DNA from: Fusobacterium sp.
GTDB lineage: Bacteria; Fusobacteriota; Fusobacteriia; Fusobacteriales; Fusobacteriaceae
Direction: 5' to 3'
DNA: 20,307 nucleotides
Assembly (NCBI GenBank): GCA_020024915.1
Contig: JAHHSZ010000023.1
Span: 1 to 20,307 of the forward strand
Position numbers and translations under genes: made by a program. The notes beneath the pieces were generated by a model. The model worked only from the letters and a program-made list of their open reading frames with translations. It had not been told where the DNA came from and searched no databases. Below, piece after piece: positions 1 through 8,286 of this stretch; position 1 is the first letter of the stretch, and each line of letters opens with the position of its first letter.

Positions 1-309
1 GTATTACAAAGATATAAAGAACTTCAAGATATTATTGCTATCTTAGGTATGGACGAGTTATCTGATGAGGATAAATTAACTGTATCAAGAGCAAGAAAAA
101 TCCAAAGATTTTTCTCACAACCATTCTCAGTTGCGGAGCAATTTACAGGAATGGAAGGAAAATATGTTCCAGTAAAAGAGACAATCAGAGGATTTAAAGA
201 GATACTAGAAGGTAAACATGACGATATCCCTGAACAAGCTTTCCTATATGTAGGAACAATAGAGGAGGCAGTAGCAAAGGCGAGAGACCTTATGAAAGGG
301 GATGAATAG
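1..309 (+). CDS. atpD: ATP synthase F1 subunit beta, C-terminal 102 residues (5' partial)
   Basis: The reading frame is open from base 1 and ends at TAG 307-309, so only the C-terminal helical domain of the F1 catalytic beta subunit is present. What is seen: the YKELQDIIAILGMDELSDEDK stretch carries the DELS(D/E)EDK signature of the beta-subunit C-terminal domain. It is followed by RARKIQRFFSQPF and the VAEQFTG segment, which are family-typical. The nucleotide-binding domain lies upstream of the window. The role is the catalytic subunit of the membrane ATP synthase/ATPase. atpC starts 2 bases after the stop, the usual operon order, so the two are surely co-transcribed. The internal ATG at 49 is not the start. 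Confidence 0.97.
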   Translation, partial: VLQRYKELQDIIAILGMDELSDEDKLTVSRARKIQRFFSQPFSVAEQFTGMEGKYVPVKETIRGFKEILEGKHDDIPEQAFLYVGTIEEAVAKARDLMKGDE

Positions 310-311
310 TT

Positions 312-716
312 ATGGCTACATTTAAAATTAAAGTTGTAACTTATGAGGAAAAAGTGCTTGAGCAAGAGGCTGACTTTGCATTAGTAAGAACAACAGAGGG
401 GAATATGGGAATACTTCCTAATCACTCTCCTTTTATTGCAGGACTTAGTACAGGAGAGATGAAAGTAAGATTTGATGGAAAAGAGGATAAATACTTTATT
501 TCAGAGGGATTACTTGAAATTTCTAACAATGTAGTGACTATTATAGCTAACGAAGCTATACCAAGTGATAAACTTGATATAGAGAGAGCTAAAAGAGAGG
601 TAGAGGAACTAAAAGCAAAATTAGCTAAATTACAAGAGGATAAAGACATCCTTTTAACTCAAAAAAATCTACATAAAGCATTGATGAAAGTACAAGTTGC
701 TGAAAAATTTTTATAA
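312..716 (+). CDS. atpC: ATP synthase F1 subunit epsilon
   Basis: This 134-residue protein has normal epsilon length. It begins TFKIKVVTYEEKVLEQEADFALV, the N-terminal beta-sandwich. GNMGILPNHSPFIAGLSTGEMKV, the conserved G-x-x-G-I-L-x-N-H motif, follows at about residues 30-52. A charged, coiled-coil-like C-terminal part (DKLDIERAKREVEELKAKLAKLQEDK) matches the regulatory helical hairpin. The subunit sits in the central stalk and couples F1 to the membrane sector; in many bacteria its C-terminal helices inhibit ATP hydrolysis. The start codon is 2 bases after the atpD stop, with AAAGGGG (294-300) as ribosome binding site. It is the last gene of the atp operon, because a strong terminator follows at once. 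Confidence 0.97.
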   Translation: MATFKIKVVTYEEKVLEQEADFALVRTTEGNMGILPNHSPFIAGLSTGEMKVRFDGKEDKYFISEGLLEISNNVVTIIANEAIPSDKLDIERAKREVEELKAKLAKLQEDKDILLTQKNLHKALMKVQVAEKFL

Positions 717-726
717 AAAATAATTG

Positions 727-780
727 AAGCTGTTATAAATTGTATTCTTAAAAAGAGTATAGTTTGAACAGCTTTTTTTA
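727..780 (+). terminator. Rho-independent terminator of the atp operon
   Basis: AAGCTGTT (727-734) pairs with AACAGCTT (767-774). Inside it AAATTGTATTCT pairs with AGAGTATAGTTT when G-U pairs are allowed, giving a long hairpin followed directly by a run of T. It lies 10 bases after the atpC stop codon. Confidence 0.9.
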
Positions 781-895
781 TTATATAATCATTGATTAAA
801 ATCAAAATTAAAAAATAATTTTTTAAATATTGATAAAAAACAACATTAAATATACTGAAAATAAATATTATCCACATTAAAAACACATTTTATTA

Positions 896-924
896 TTGAC
901 AATAGGTAAAAAAAGATGTAGAAT
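896..924 (+). promoter_or_regulatory. Sigma-70-type promoter of the beta-galactoside operon, with overlapping palindrome
   Basis: TTGACA (896-901) is separated by 17 bases from TAGAAT (919-924), a near-consensus housekeeping promoter, about 70 bases upstream of the first gene of the sugar operon. The -35 box lies inside TATTG-A-CAATA (894-904), a perfect odd-centred palindrome placed where a repressor would block RNA polymerase. The GntR regulator at 10108 is an obvious candidate ligand, but that is inference. The rest of 781-994 is AT-rich and holds no gene that can be supported. Confidence 0.75.
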
Positions 925-994
925 TTTATTAAAAGATACGGACAACAGGATAAATAAAAATAGTGAAAAATAAACTGAAATTGGAGGCTATTAG

Positions 995-2125
995 ATGTCA
1001 GAAGTAGTATTAAAAAAAGTAGAGAAGCAGTATCCAAATGGATTTAAAGCTGTACATGGTATAGATTTAAATATTAAAGATGGAGAATTTATGGTTTTCG
1101 TTGGACCTTCTGGTTGTGCAAAATCAACTACATTAAGAATGATAGCAGGACTTGAAGAGATTACAGGTGGAGAGATTTGGATAGGGGACAAACTAGTAAA
1201 TGACTTACCACCAAAGGATAGAGGAATAGCAATGGTATTCCAAAACTATGCTCTATACCCACATATGACTGTGTATGAGAATATGGCTTTTGGACTTAAG
1301 ATGGCAAAAGTACCTAAAGATGAGATAGATAGAAGAGTAAGAGAAGCAGCAGAAAAATTGGAGATAACTCAACTTTTAGATAGAAAACCAAAAGAGATGT
1401 CAGGAGGACAAAGACAAAGGGTAGCAGTAGGAAGGGCGATAGTAAGAAAGCCAGATGTATTTCTATTTGATGAACCACTATCAAACTTAGATGCAAAATT
1501 AAGAGTATCAATGAGAGTAAAGATAACTCAATTACATAAACAGTTGAAAGCTGAAGGACAAACAGCAACAATGATATATGTAACTCATGATCAAGTTGAA
1601 GCAATGACAATGGGAGATAGAATTTGTGTATTAAATTATGGAAAGATAATGCAAGTTGATACACCACTTAATCTATATCATAAACCAGCAAATAAATTTG
1701 TCGCAGGATTTATAGGTTCACCAGCAATGAACTTTGTAGAAGGGTATATAGAGGAGAATGAACAGGGTATTATCTTCATGTTTGGAGAAGGAAAATATAT
1801 AATTCTGCCAGAAGATATGGGAGAAAAGGTAAAAAGTTATATAGGTAAGAAAGTTATATTGGGAATAAGACCTGAGAATATAGGAAATAAGATAACACAT
1901 CCAGAGGGAGAAAAGATAAACTTCTTAAAGGGTGCGGTAACAATAGTGGAGCATATGGGAAATGAGGAGTTTCTATATTTTACAATAGATGGGAATGAAT
2001 TTACTTCAAGAATAGAGGCTAGAAAAAGTGAAAATGTAAAATATGGTGAGGTAGGAGAGTTTTATTTTAATGTAAAAAAAGCACACATATTTGATGCAGA
2101 GAGTGAGAAAAATATAACATTATAA
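995..2125 (+). CDS. Carbohydrate ABC transporter ATP-binding protein (MsmK/UgpC/MalK family)
   Basis: The 376-residue length is typical for MsmK/UgpC ATPases. Seen in order: Walker A GPSGCAKST at about residues 38-46, Q-loop VFQNYALYPHMTVYENMAFGL near 80-100, ABC signature MSGGQRQRVAVGRAI near 134-148, Walker B DVFLFDEPLSNLDAKLR, H-loop YVTHDQVEAMTMGDR, and a C-terminal OB-fold/TOBE-like regulatory region (residues ~240-370). It hydrolyses ATP on the cytoplasmic face to drive sugar import by the two permeases encoded at 5206 and 6116. Walker A has alanine where most relatives have glycine (CAKST for CGKST). The lysine and Ser/Thr that bind nucleotide are intact, so activity is expected. GGAGG (983-987) precedes the start. 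It is the first gene of the operon, and such ATPases often serve several importers. Confidence 0.93.
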   Translation: MSEVVLKKVEKQYPNGFKAVHGIDLNIKDGEFMVFVGPSGCAKSTTLRMIAGLEEITGGEIWIGDKLVNDLPPKDRGIAMVFQNYALYPHMTVYENMAFGLKMAKVPKDEIDRRVREAAEKLEITQLLDRKPKEMSGGQRQRVAVGRAIVRKPDVFLFDEPLSNLDAKLRVSMRVKITQLHKQLKAEGQTATMIYVTHDQVEAMTMGDRICVLNYGKIMQVDTPLNLYHKPANKFVAGFIGSPAMNFVEGYIEENEQGIIFMFGEGKYIILPEDMGEKVKSYIGKKVILGIRPENIGNKITHPEGEKINFLKGAVTIVEHMGNEEFLYFTIDGNEFTSRIEARKSENVKYGEVGEFYFNVKKAHIFDAESEKNITL

Positions 2126-2131
2126 AATAAA

Positions 2132-2138
2132 AAGGAGA
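2132..2138 (+). promoter_or_regulatory. Ribosome binding site fixing the GH35 start at 2145
   Basis: AAGGAGA ends directly in front of an ATG at 2139, too close for initiation. The second in-frame ATG at 2145 has 7 bases between GGAG and the start codon. The protein therefore begins MKFVGEK rather than MFMKFVGEK. Confidence 0.75.
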
Positions 2139-2144
2139 ATGTTT

Positions 2145-3896
2145 ATGAAATTTGTCGGTGAAAAAATATTGATAGATGGAGAAGAGACACTACTAATATC
2201 AGGAGCGATACATTATTTTAGAACTCTAGCTGAACAGTGGGAAGACAGATTGGAGAAACTTGTAGCTGGAGGATTTAACTGTGTTGAAACATATGTTCCT
2301 TGGAATTTACATGAACCACATGAAGGAGAGTATAATTTCTCTGGAATGTTGGATATTGAGAGATTTTTAAGATTAGCTGAAGAAAAGGGGCTATACGTGA
2401 TCTTGAGACCATCTCCATACATATGTGCAGAATGGGAGTTTGGAGGGTTACCTTCATGGTTGTTAAAATACCAAGGAATAAGACTTAGAACAATGGATAA
2501 GACATACATAGAGAAGATAGATAGATATTATGATGAATTAATTCCAAGAATCAAACCATATTTAAAATCAAATGGTGGAACAATATTAGCTTTACAGATT
2601 GAGAATGAGTATGGTAGTTATGGAAATGATTATAACTATCTAAACTATCTAAAAGAAGCATATAGAAAAAGAGGAGTAGAGGAGATAGTATTTACCTCAG
2701 ATGGTCCTACTGACAGAATGTTAGCAGGTGGAACACTACCTGAGATATGGAAAACAATAAATTTTGGATCTAAGACAGAGGAATCTTTTGAACTGTTTAA
2801 AAATTATCAAAGTGGATTACCTAAGATGGTAATGGAGTTTTGGATAGGGTGGTTTGATCATTGGGGATATGAGCATATTACAAGACCAGCTGAAGAGTTG
2901 AGAGAAGAATTGATATATATGTTGGAGAATGATATTTCTGTAAACTTCTATATGTTCCATGGAGGAACTAACTTTGGTTTTCTAAATGGGGCAAATTATC
3001 ATAGTGAGCAGAGATGTACAGTTACAAGTTATGACTATGACGCTCTTTTAACTGAGGCTGGAGATATAACACCAAAATATAATTTAGTAAAAGAGATTCT
3101 AAAAAAATACTCACATAAAATAAAAAAACATAAAAATCACAGAGAGTACAGAGTGGAAAATTCTAAAAAATTATCTTATGGAGAGGTCAAGTTTGATAGT
3201 TGTGTAAGTTTAGAAGAGAGTTTAAATAAAATAAGTGAAAAAGTATTTTCACCATATCCACTTAAAATGGAAGAGTTGGGACAAGATTATGGATTTACTC
3301 TATATAAGACAAAGATAAAGGGGATAGTTGATAATTTTCAATTGACAATTCAAGAGGTAAGAGATAGAGCATTAGTATTTTTTAATGGTGAATATAAAGG
3401 AGTAATTGATAGAAATAATAAACAGGAGATCTTTCTTACAAGTTTTGAAGAGGAATCAACTTTGGAGATATTAGTTGAAAATATGGGAAGAATTAATTAT
3501 GGACCTTTGTTAAAGGACGAGAAAGGTATCACAGAAGGTGTAAGAATAGGAAATCAATTTCTTTATAATTGGGATATTTATACATTGCCATTGAATAACT
3601 TAGAAAAATTAGAGTTTAATGAGGAGTATAGATTGGTAGAAAATACACCTATCTTTGTAAAAGGAAGTTTTGAAGTGAAGGAGGTAGGCGATACATACTT
3701 AGATTTTGAAGGTTGGGAAAAAGGTATAGTCTTTATAAATGGATTTAATTTAGGAAGATATTGGAAAGAGGGACCACAGAAAAGATTATATGTTCCAGCA
3801 CCAATATTGAAAATAGGAAAAAATGAGATAATTATTTTTGAGCTTCATAAGAATCAAGAAAAAGTTTTTTTAGCAGATGAAGGAAAGTTATTTTAA
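2145..3896 (+). CDS. Beta-galactosidase, glycoside hydrolase family 35 (BgaC-like, cytoplasmic)
   Basis: This 583-residue enzyme cleaves terminal beta-galactose. Seen: N-terminal TIM barrel with LISGAIHYFR, FNCVETYVPWNLHEP, and RPSPYICAEWEFGGLPSWL. The proposed acid/base is E155 in LQIENEYGSYG, and the nucleophile is E231 in MEFWIGWFDHWG. YMFHGGTNFGFLNGAN follows, then C-terminal jelly-roll-type domains ending in INGFNLGRYW. No signal peptide is present, so it acts in the cytoplasm on imported sugar. Layout and motifs resemble streptococcal BgaC, a GH35 enzyme known to prefer beta-1,3-linked galactose. A similar preference (Gal-beta-1,3-GlcNAc/GalNAc, as in mucin and milk glycans) is possible but unproven. 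It lies 19 bases after the ABC ATPase gene and ahead of the binding-protein gene, linking it to that importer. Confidence 0.93.
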   Translation: MKFVGEKILIDGEETLLISGAIHYFRTLAEQWEDRLEKLVAGGFNCVETYVPWNLHEPHEGEYNFSGMLDIERFLRLAEEKGLYVILRPSPYICAEWEFGGLPSWLLKYQGIRLRTMDKTYIEKIDRYYDELIPRIKPYLKSNGGTILALQIENEYGSYGNDYNYLNYLKEAYRKRGVEEIVFTSDGPTDRMLAGGTLPEIWKTINFGSKTEESFELFKNYQSGLPKMVMEFWIGWFDHWGYEHITRPAEELREELIYMLENDISVNFYMFHGGTNFGFLNGANYHSEQRCTVTSYDYDALLTEAGDITPKYNLVKEILKKYSHKIKKHKNHREYRVENSKKLSYGEVKFDSCVSLEESLNKISEKVFSPYPLKMEELGQDYGFTLYKTKIKGIVDNFQLTIQEVRDRALVFFNGEYKGVIDRNNKQEIFLTSFEEESTLEILVENMGRINYGPLLKDEKGITEGVRIGNQFLYNWDIYTLPLNNLEKLEFNEEYRLVENTPIFVKGSFEVKEVGDTYLDFEGWEKGIVFINGFNLGRYWKEGPQKRLYVPAPILKIGKNEIIIFELHKNQEKVFLADEGKLF

Positions 3897-3925
3897 AGTA
3901 AATTTAAAAATATAGGAGGGCACTT

Positions 3926-5188
3926 ATGAACAAGATTTTAAAAAATGTATGTATTGGAGTATGTGGATTGATTTTAGTTGCAGGTTGTGGAAAGGAGAAA
4001 AATGAAAAAGTTGAACTCTCTTTTGTAACTTATACTGGAACTGGTGAGAATTTTTTAATGGAGATAAATGATATAAATAAAGCTTATAGTAAAATTAATC
4101 CCAATGTAACTATAAAAATGGAAAAAGTAACTGCTACTGAGTATGATAATACTATGAAAATAAGGAACTCTGCACAAAAACTTCCAGATGTTTTTCCAGT
4201 AAGAGTTGTAACATTGGAAAATTATAAAAATGTGTTAACTCCATTAAATGATTTAGAGGCTACAAAATTAAATAAATTTGCTAAGGAATATGCAATTGAT
4301 GGAAATATTTATGGACTACCAATGTATGGATTTAATGAGTTTGTATATTTTAGAAAGAGTGTCTTTAATGAATTAGGAATAGAGATACCAACAACTTGGG
4401 AAGAGTTTAATCAAGTTACAGCAAAGATAAAAGCTTCAAAAAAATATATTCCAATTTCATTAGGAGCGAAGGATTCTTGGGTAACATATCCATTTAACGA
4501 GTTTTTCCCATTCTTAGTTTCAGGTGGAAATGATATTTGGACAAAGATGGGGCAAGATAATGAACCATTTTCAAAAGGAAAACCTTTTTATGAAGCTTAT
4601 AAGATGTTAAATAATTTCTATCAAACAAAACCATTTGGAGATGACCCTCTAGGATATGGTTGGGAACAGGAAAAAAATATGTTTGTAGCTAAAAAATCAG
4701 CAATGTTAGCAGCAGGACAATGGTTCTATATGGATCTTATCAAAGATTTATCAAAAGAGGAATTAGAAGATATTGGTGTATTTATGATGCCTGTTCGTAA
4801 TAGTAAAGAGGAGAATTTCAGATATCTTGTTACAGCAGAAGTGTTCTTAGGTATACCAAAATATAGTAAAAACCAAAAAGAAGCAAAAGAATTTATCAAC
4901 TGGTTATTTACAAGTGATTACTATAAAGAGTTTATCAAATATATGAATGTTTTACCTACAGTGGAAGGAGTTCAAATTGAAGATGGAATATTTAGTGAAA
5001 CAATAAATAACATACCGAATCCAGAGGCAGTATTACAGAAAGGTGGAGATAGTCAATTTAGAAATATTGCTAATTTTATCTCATTTGATGTTAAAAGAAT
5101 GGGACAAGAGATGATACAAGGTGTAGATTTTGATAAATATATGGAAGAATATAATAAAAAATGGAAAGAAGCAAAAGAGAATATGTAA
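3926..5188 (+). CDS. Sugar ABC transporter substrate-binding lipoprotein
   Basis: This 420-residue protein begins with a lipoprotein signal: positively charged MNKILKN, a hydrophobic core, and lipobox LVAGC with C21 as the lipid-modified cysteine. The mature part has the features of the family-1 extracellular sugar-binding fold (UgpB/MalE type): VKLSFVTYTG-like first strand, KLPDVFPV, ATEYDNTM, the IYGLPMYGFNEFVYFRKSVFNELGIEIPTTWEEF hinge region, and MLAAGQWFYMDL. Outside the cytoplasmic membrane it captures the sugar and delivers it to the permease pair. The ligand cannot be read from the sequence; the neighbouring GH35 enzyme points to a beta-galactoside. GGAGGG (3915-3920) precedes the start. 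Spacing is 29 bases from the enzyme gene before and 17 bases to the permease gene after. Confidence 0.92.
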   Translation: MNKILKNVCIGVCGLILVAGCGKEKNEKVELSFVTYTGTGENFLMEINDINKAYSKINPNVTIKMEKVTATEYDNTMKIRNSAQKLPDVFPVRVVTLENYKNVLTPLNDLEATKLNKFAKEYAIDGNIYGLPMYGFNEFVYFRKSVFNELGIEIPTTWEEFNQVTAKIKASKKYIPISLGAKDSWVTYPFNEFFPFLVSGGNDIWTKMGQDNEPFSKGKPFYEAYKMLNNFYQTKPFGDDPLGYGWEQEKNMFVAKKSAMLAAGQWFYMDLIKDLSKEELEDIGVFMMPVRNSKEENFRYLVTAEVFLGIPKYSKNQKEAKEFINWLFTSDYYKEFIKYMNVLPTVEGVQIEDGIFSETINNIPNPEAVLQKGGDSQFRNIANFISFDVKRMGQEMIQGVDFDKYMEEYNKKWKEAKENM

Positions 5189-5193
5189 TAATT

Positions 5194-5199
5194 GGGAGG
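5194..5199 (+). promoter_or_regulatory. Ribosome binding site fixing the first permease start at 5206
   Basis: GGGAGG at 5194-5199 stands 6 bases before ATG 5206. An upstream in-frame ATG at 5161 lies inside the binding-protein gene, has no such site, and would add 15 residues (MERSKREYV...) unlike the N-terminus of sugar permeases. Confidence 0.8.
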
Positions 5200-5205
5200 T
5201 TTAGA

Positions 5206-6102
5206 ATGACAGATAAAATCCAAAAGAGGGTATTATTAACAACATTTCTAGCAATACCAACTTTTTTATTGTTGATTTTCGTTTTATATCCCACTTTGAA
5301 ACTTATATATATAAGTTTTACAGATTGGGATGGTATCAATACAAGCATGAATTTCATTGGTTTAAAAAACTATAAGCAGGTATTTCAAAGAAAAGATATC
5401 ATTCAAAGCTTGAGTAACAATGGATTATATTTTATAATACATCTATTTTTTATACCGATAGAGATGTATTTAGCTGTATTATTGGATAGATATATTAGAA
5501 AAAGTGAATTTTTTAAGACCATAGTTTTTATGCCATACATAATCAATGGTGTAGCCATAGCTTACATGTTCTCATTTCTATATAACTCAGAAGATGGAGT
5601 ATTAAATGGGATTTTGGCAATGTTGAGTATTGGAAAAATTAAATGGTTGAGTGATCCTAGAATAGTAAATTACTCTCTAGTGATAGTTTCTCTATGGCGT
5701 TTTACAAGTATACATATAATATTGTTTTTAGCTGGATTACAGTCAATTAATAAGGATATGTTAGAAGCAGCTTTAATAGATGGAGCTTCAGTATTTCAAC
5801 AATTTATAAAGATAATTATACCTAACATTAAATCAATATTGAGTATCATACTATTTTTAAATGTCAGAGGAGCATTGATGGTTTTTGATATTCCTTTTGT
5901 AATGACAAGTGGAGGACCAGGAACTAGTAGTACTACATTTGCTTTACATACAGTAAAAACAGCATTTGAATTTAGTAATTTTGGATTAGCCTGTGCAATG
6001 GCAATAATTTTAATAATAGCGATTATAATAATTTCTCTTATCCAAAATATGATATTAGAGCCTGAAAAAATAAAAAAATATTTAAAAGTATATAAAAATT
6101 AA
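5206..6102 (+). CDS. Sugar ABC transporter permease (MalF/UgpA type)
   Basis: This 298-residue integral membrane protein has about six hydrophobic segments, the first at VLLTTFLAIPTFLLLIFVLYP. The cytoplasmic EAA loop, which docks the ATPase, reads EAALIDGASVFQQFIKIIIPNIKS at about residues 185-208 and keeps the E-A-A-x3-G-A pattern. The segment after it (PFVMTSGGPGTSSTTFALHTVKTAFEF) carries the TxGGPxxxTxTL-type motif of this permease class. It forms the translocation pore with the permease encoded 13 bases downstream. The start at 6206 minus 1000, that is 5206, was chosen from its GGGAGG site; the gene does not overlap the binding-protein gene. Confidence 0.92.
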   Translation: MTDKIQKRVLLTTFLAIPTFLLLIFVLYPTLKLIYISFTDWDGINTSMNFIGLKNYKQVFQRKDIIQSLSNNGLYFIIHLFFIPIEMYLAVLLDRYIRKSEFFKTIVFMPYIINGVAIAYMFSFLYNSEDGVLNGILAMLSIGKIKWLSDPRIVNYSLVIVSLWRFTSIHIILFLAGLQSINKDMLEAALIDGASVFQQFIKIIIPNIKSILSIILFLNVRGALMVFDIPFVMTSGGPGTSSTTFALHTVKTAFEFSNFGLACAMAIILIIAIIIISLIQNMILEPEKIKKYLKVYKN

Positions 6103-6115
6103 AAGTGGTGATAAA

Positions 6116-6949
6116 ATGAAAAACAGGATAAAAAAAGTATTATTTGATGTTTTTAATCATGGAATTTTTGTAATGGTAACTTTGATTGTCATACTTCCAT
6201 TAATATTGGTTTTCTTATCTTCATTTAAGACTCCAGAGCAAATTGCGTTAGGTAATCATCTATCATTACCATCACCATTTACTCTTGAAAATTATAAAGA
6301 GGTTTTTGAAAAGGGAAATATTTTAGTAGGATTAAAAAATTCAGTTATACTAGTTATAGGAACAGTTGTTATAAATGTTATTTTAAGTAGTATGGTAGCT
6401 TACTCTTTAAGTAGATTTGAGTTTAAATTGAAGAAAGTCTACTTCTTGTTCTTTAGTTTAGCAATGTTGGTTCCAAGTTTTATTGCTGAGATAACTAGAT
6501 TCGGAATAATAGGGAAATTAGGACTGTATGATACATTGTTTGCTCCTATGCTCATCTATGTATCTACAGATATTTTACAAATCTATGTTTATAAGCAGTT
6601 TATGGATCAAATTCCATTCTCTCTAGATGAGAGTGCAAAGATAGATGGTTGTTCATATTTTACAATCTATTGGAAGATAATATTCCCATTGATCTTACCA
6701 GCTACAGCTACATTGATAATTTTAAAATCAGTGGATATATTAAATGATATGTATACCCCTTATCTATATATGCCAAGTTCAGAAAATGTAACACTTACAA
6801 CTATGCTCATGAGCTATGTAGGACGTAGTGGATCTTGGGCAAAACTTTCAGCAGCGATTGTTTTAGTTATGTTACCAACAATAATTATGTATTTGATTTT
6901 TAAGAAAAAAATACTTTCTGGAATAGTGGCAGGGGCAGTAAAAGAGTAA
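6116..6949 (+). CDS. Sugar ABC transporter permease (MalG/UgpE type)
   Basis: This is a 277-residue membrane protein of the second permease class. It has hydrophobic segments starting with GIFVMVTLIVILPLILVFLSSF, then the typical periplasmic SFKTPEQIALGNHLSLPSPFTLENYKEVF region. The EAA loop is ESAKIDGCSYFTIYWKIIFPLILPA at about residues 180-204, and the protein ends in a MalG-like hydrophobic tail. It pairs with the preceding permease and the MsmK-type ATPase to import the sugar. It is translated from a modest GTGGTG site (6105-6110) only 13 bases after the previous stop, so translation is probably coupled. Confidence 0.92.
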   Translation: MKNRIKKVLFDVFNHGIFVMVTLIVILPLILVFLSSFKTPEQIALGNHLSLPSPFTLENYKEVFEKGNILVGLKNSVILVIGTVVINVILSSMVAYSLSRFEFKLKKVYFLFFSLAMLVPSFIAEITRFGIIGKLGLYDTLFAPMLIYVSTDILQIYVYKQFMDQIPFSLDESAKIDGCSYFTIYWKIIFPLILPATATLIILKSVDILNDMYTPYLYMPSSENVTLTTMLMSYVGRSGSWAKLSAAIVLVMLPTIIMYLIFKKKILSGIVAGAVKE

Positions 6950-6977
6950 TAAAATACGTTAGAAAGAGGAGAAGATA

Positions 6978-8243
6978 ATGTTAAAAGTAGGAGTTATAGG
7001 TGCAGGAAATAGAGGAAAAGACATATATGCTAATTTTATTTTAAAGAAAACAGATGAGGCTGAAATAGTAGCAGTTGCAGAGCCTAATCTTCTAAAAAGA
7101 GAAGAGATGATAAAAAAACATAATATCAAACCAGAGTATGTTTTTGAAGATTGGAAGGATTTTTTGGCAAAAGATAAGTTTTGTGACGCTATAATATTGG
7201 CAACAGGTGATGATATGCACTTTGAACCAATTCAAGAGGCTATGAAAAAAGGATACGATATATTGTTAGAAAAACCTATGTCTAACAAAGTAGATGAGTG
7301 TATAAAAATAGTTGAATTGGCAGAGAAATATGGGGTAAAAGTGATGGTTTGTCACGTGTTGAGATACACTCCTTTTTTCAGTAAATTAAAAGAGCTGATA
7401 GATAGTGGGATAATAGGTGATGTTGTAGATATACAACATAATGAAAATATCGGAAATTTCCATTTTGCTCACAGTTTTGTAAGAGGAAATTGGAGAAATT
7501 CAGATGAAACAAGCCCATTGATTTTACAGAAAAGTTGTCACGATTTAGATATTTTATCTTGGTTATTAGATGGAAGTCAATGTGAGAAGATTGCTTCTTT
7601 TGGGAAATTAACTCATTTTAGAAGAGAAAATGCCCCAGTGGATTCAGCTGAAAGATGTTTAGAATGTAAATATTTAGATAGTTGTATTTATTCACCAAAG
7701 AAAATTTATTATAACAATTTTAATGCTTGGCCTACCTTGATAGCAACTGATGTTCAAACTGTTGAGGGACTAGAAGAAGCGTTGAAAGAAAATAAATATG
7801 GAAGATGTGTGTATAAATGTGATAACAATGTAGTGGATAATATGGTAACAATAATTCAATTTAAAAATGGAGTTAATGTTACATTTAATTTGTCAGCTTT
7901 TACAGATGAAGTTTGTAGAACTATTAAAATAATGGGAACTAAAGGAGAAATAAGAGGAAATGACATCAAAAATCGTATAGAGGTTTATCAATTTGGAATG
8001 GGAGAGGGACGTTTTTGTAATGGTAAGATGACTGAGATTATTCCCGAAGTTTTAGAAGGAGGACATGGTGGGGGAGATACGGGACTTATGCAAGATTTTG
8101 TAGACCTATGTCTAGGAAGAAAAAATGATTCTAAAACTAATCCAAGAGTTTCTTTAGAGAGTCATATAATGGCTTTTGCTGCAGAAAAATCAAGAGTTGA
8201 AGAGAGAGTAATAAAAATTGCTGATTTTATAAATTCACTGTAA
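6978..8243 (+). CDS. Gfo/Idh/MocA-family oxidoreductase with a cysteine-rich insertion
   Basis: This 421-residue NAD(P)-dependent dehydrogenase of unknown substrate is longer than the ~330-370 residues usual for the family. Seen: Rossmann motif GAGNRG at residues 8-13, family signature EKP at 98-100 (LLEKPMS), and CHVLRYTPFF. A putative catalytic H188 lies in KSCHDLD. An extra segment carries C227-x2-C230-x5-C236 plus C277-x3-C281, a spacing that could bind metal or an Fe-S cluster (inference). Family members oxidise or reduce sugar, inositol or glycoside hydroxyls; some act through 3-keto-glycosides. Its place after the importer and the GH35 gene suggests it works on the imported sugar or on the released aglycone. 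GAGGAG (6967-6972) precedes the start. It lies 28 bases after the permease gene. Confidence 0.9.
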   Translation: MLKVGVIGAGNRGKDIYANFILKKTDEAEIVAVAEPNLLKREEMIKKHNIKPEYVFEDWKDFLAKDKFCDAIILATGDDMHFEPIQEAMKKGYDILLEKPMSNKVDECIKIVELAEKYGVKVMVCHVLRYTPFFSKLKELIDSGIIGDVVDIQHNENIGNFHFAHSFVRGNWRNSDETSPLILQKSCHDLDILSWLLDGSQCEKIASFGKLTHFRRENAPVDSAERCLECKYLDSCIYSPKKIYYNNFNAWPTLIATDVQTVEGLEEALKENKYGRCVYKCDNNVVDNMVTIIQFKNGVNVTFNLSAFTDEVCRTIKIMGTKGEIRGNDIKNRIEVYQFGMGEGRFCNGKMTEIIPEVLEGGHGGGDTGLMQDFVDLCLGRKNDSKTNPRVSLESHIMAFAAEKSRVEERVIKIADFINSL

Positions 8244-8286
8244 AAAGCAGTTAAAGGAATAATTATTACTTAAGAATAGCTTAAAG

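Noticed and set aside
868..876. Perfect DnaA box TTATCCACA in the AT-rich gap after the atp operon
   Set aside because: A single 9-mer; no cluster of boxes, no dnaA/dnaN or origin-type neighbours, so not called an origin.
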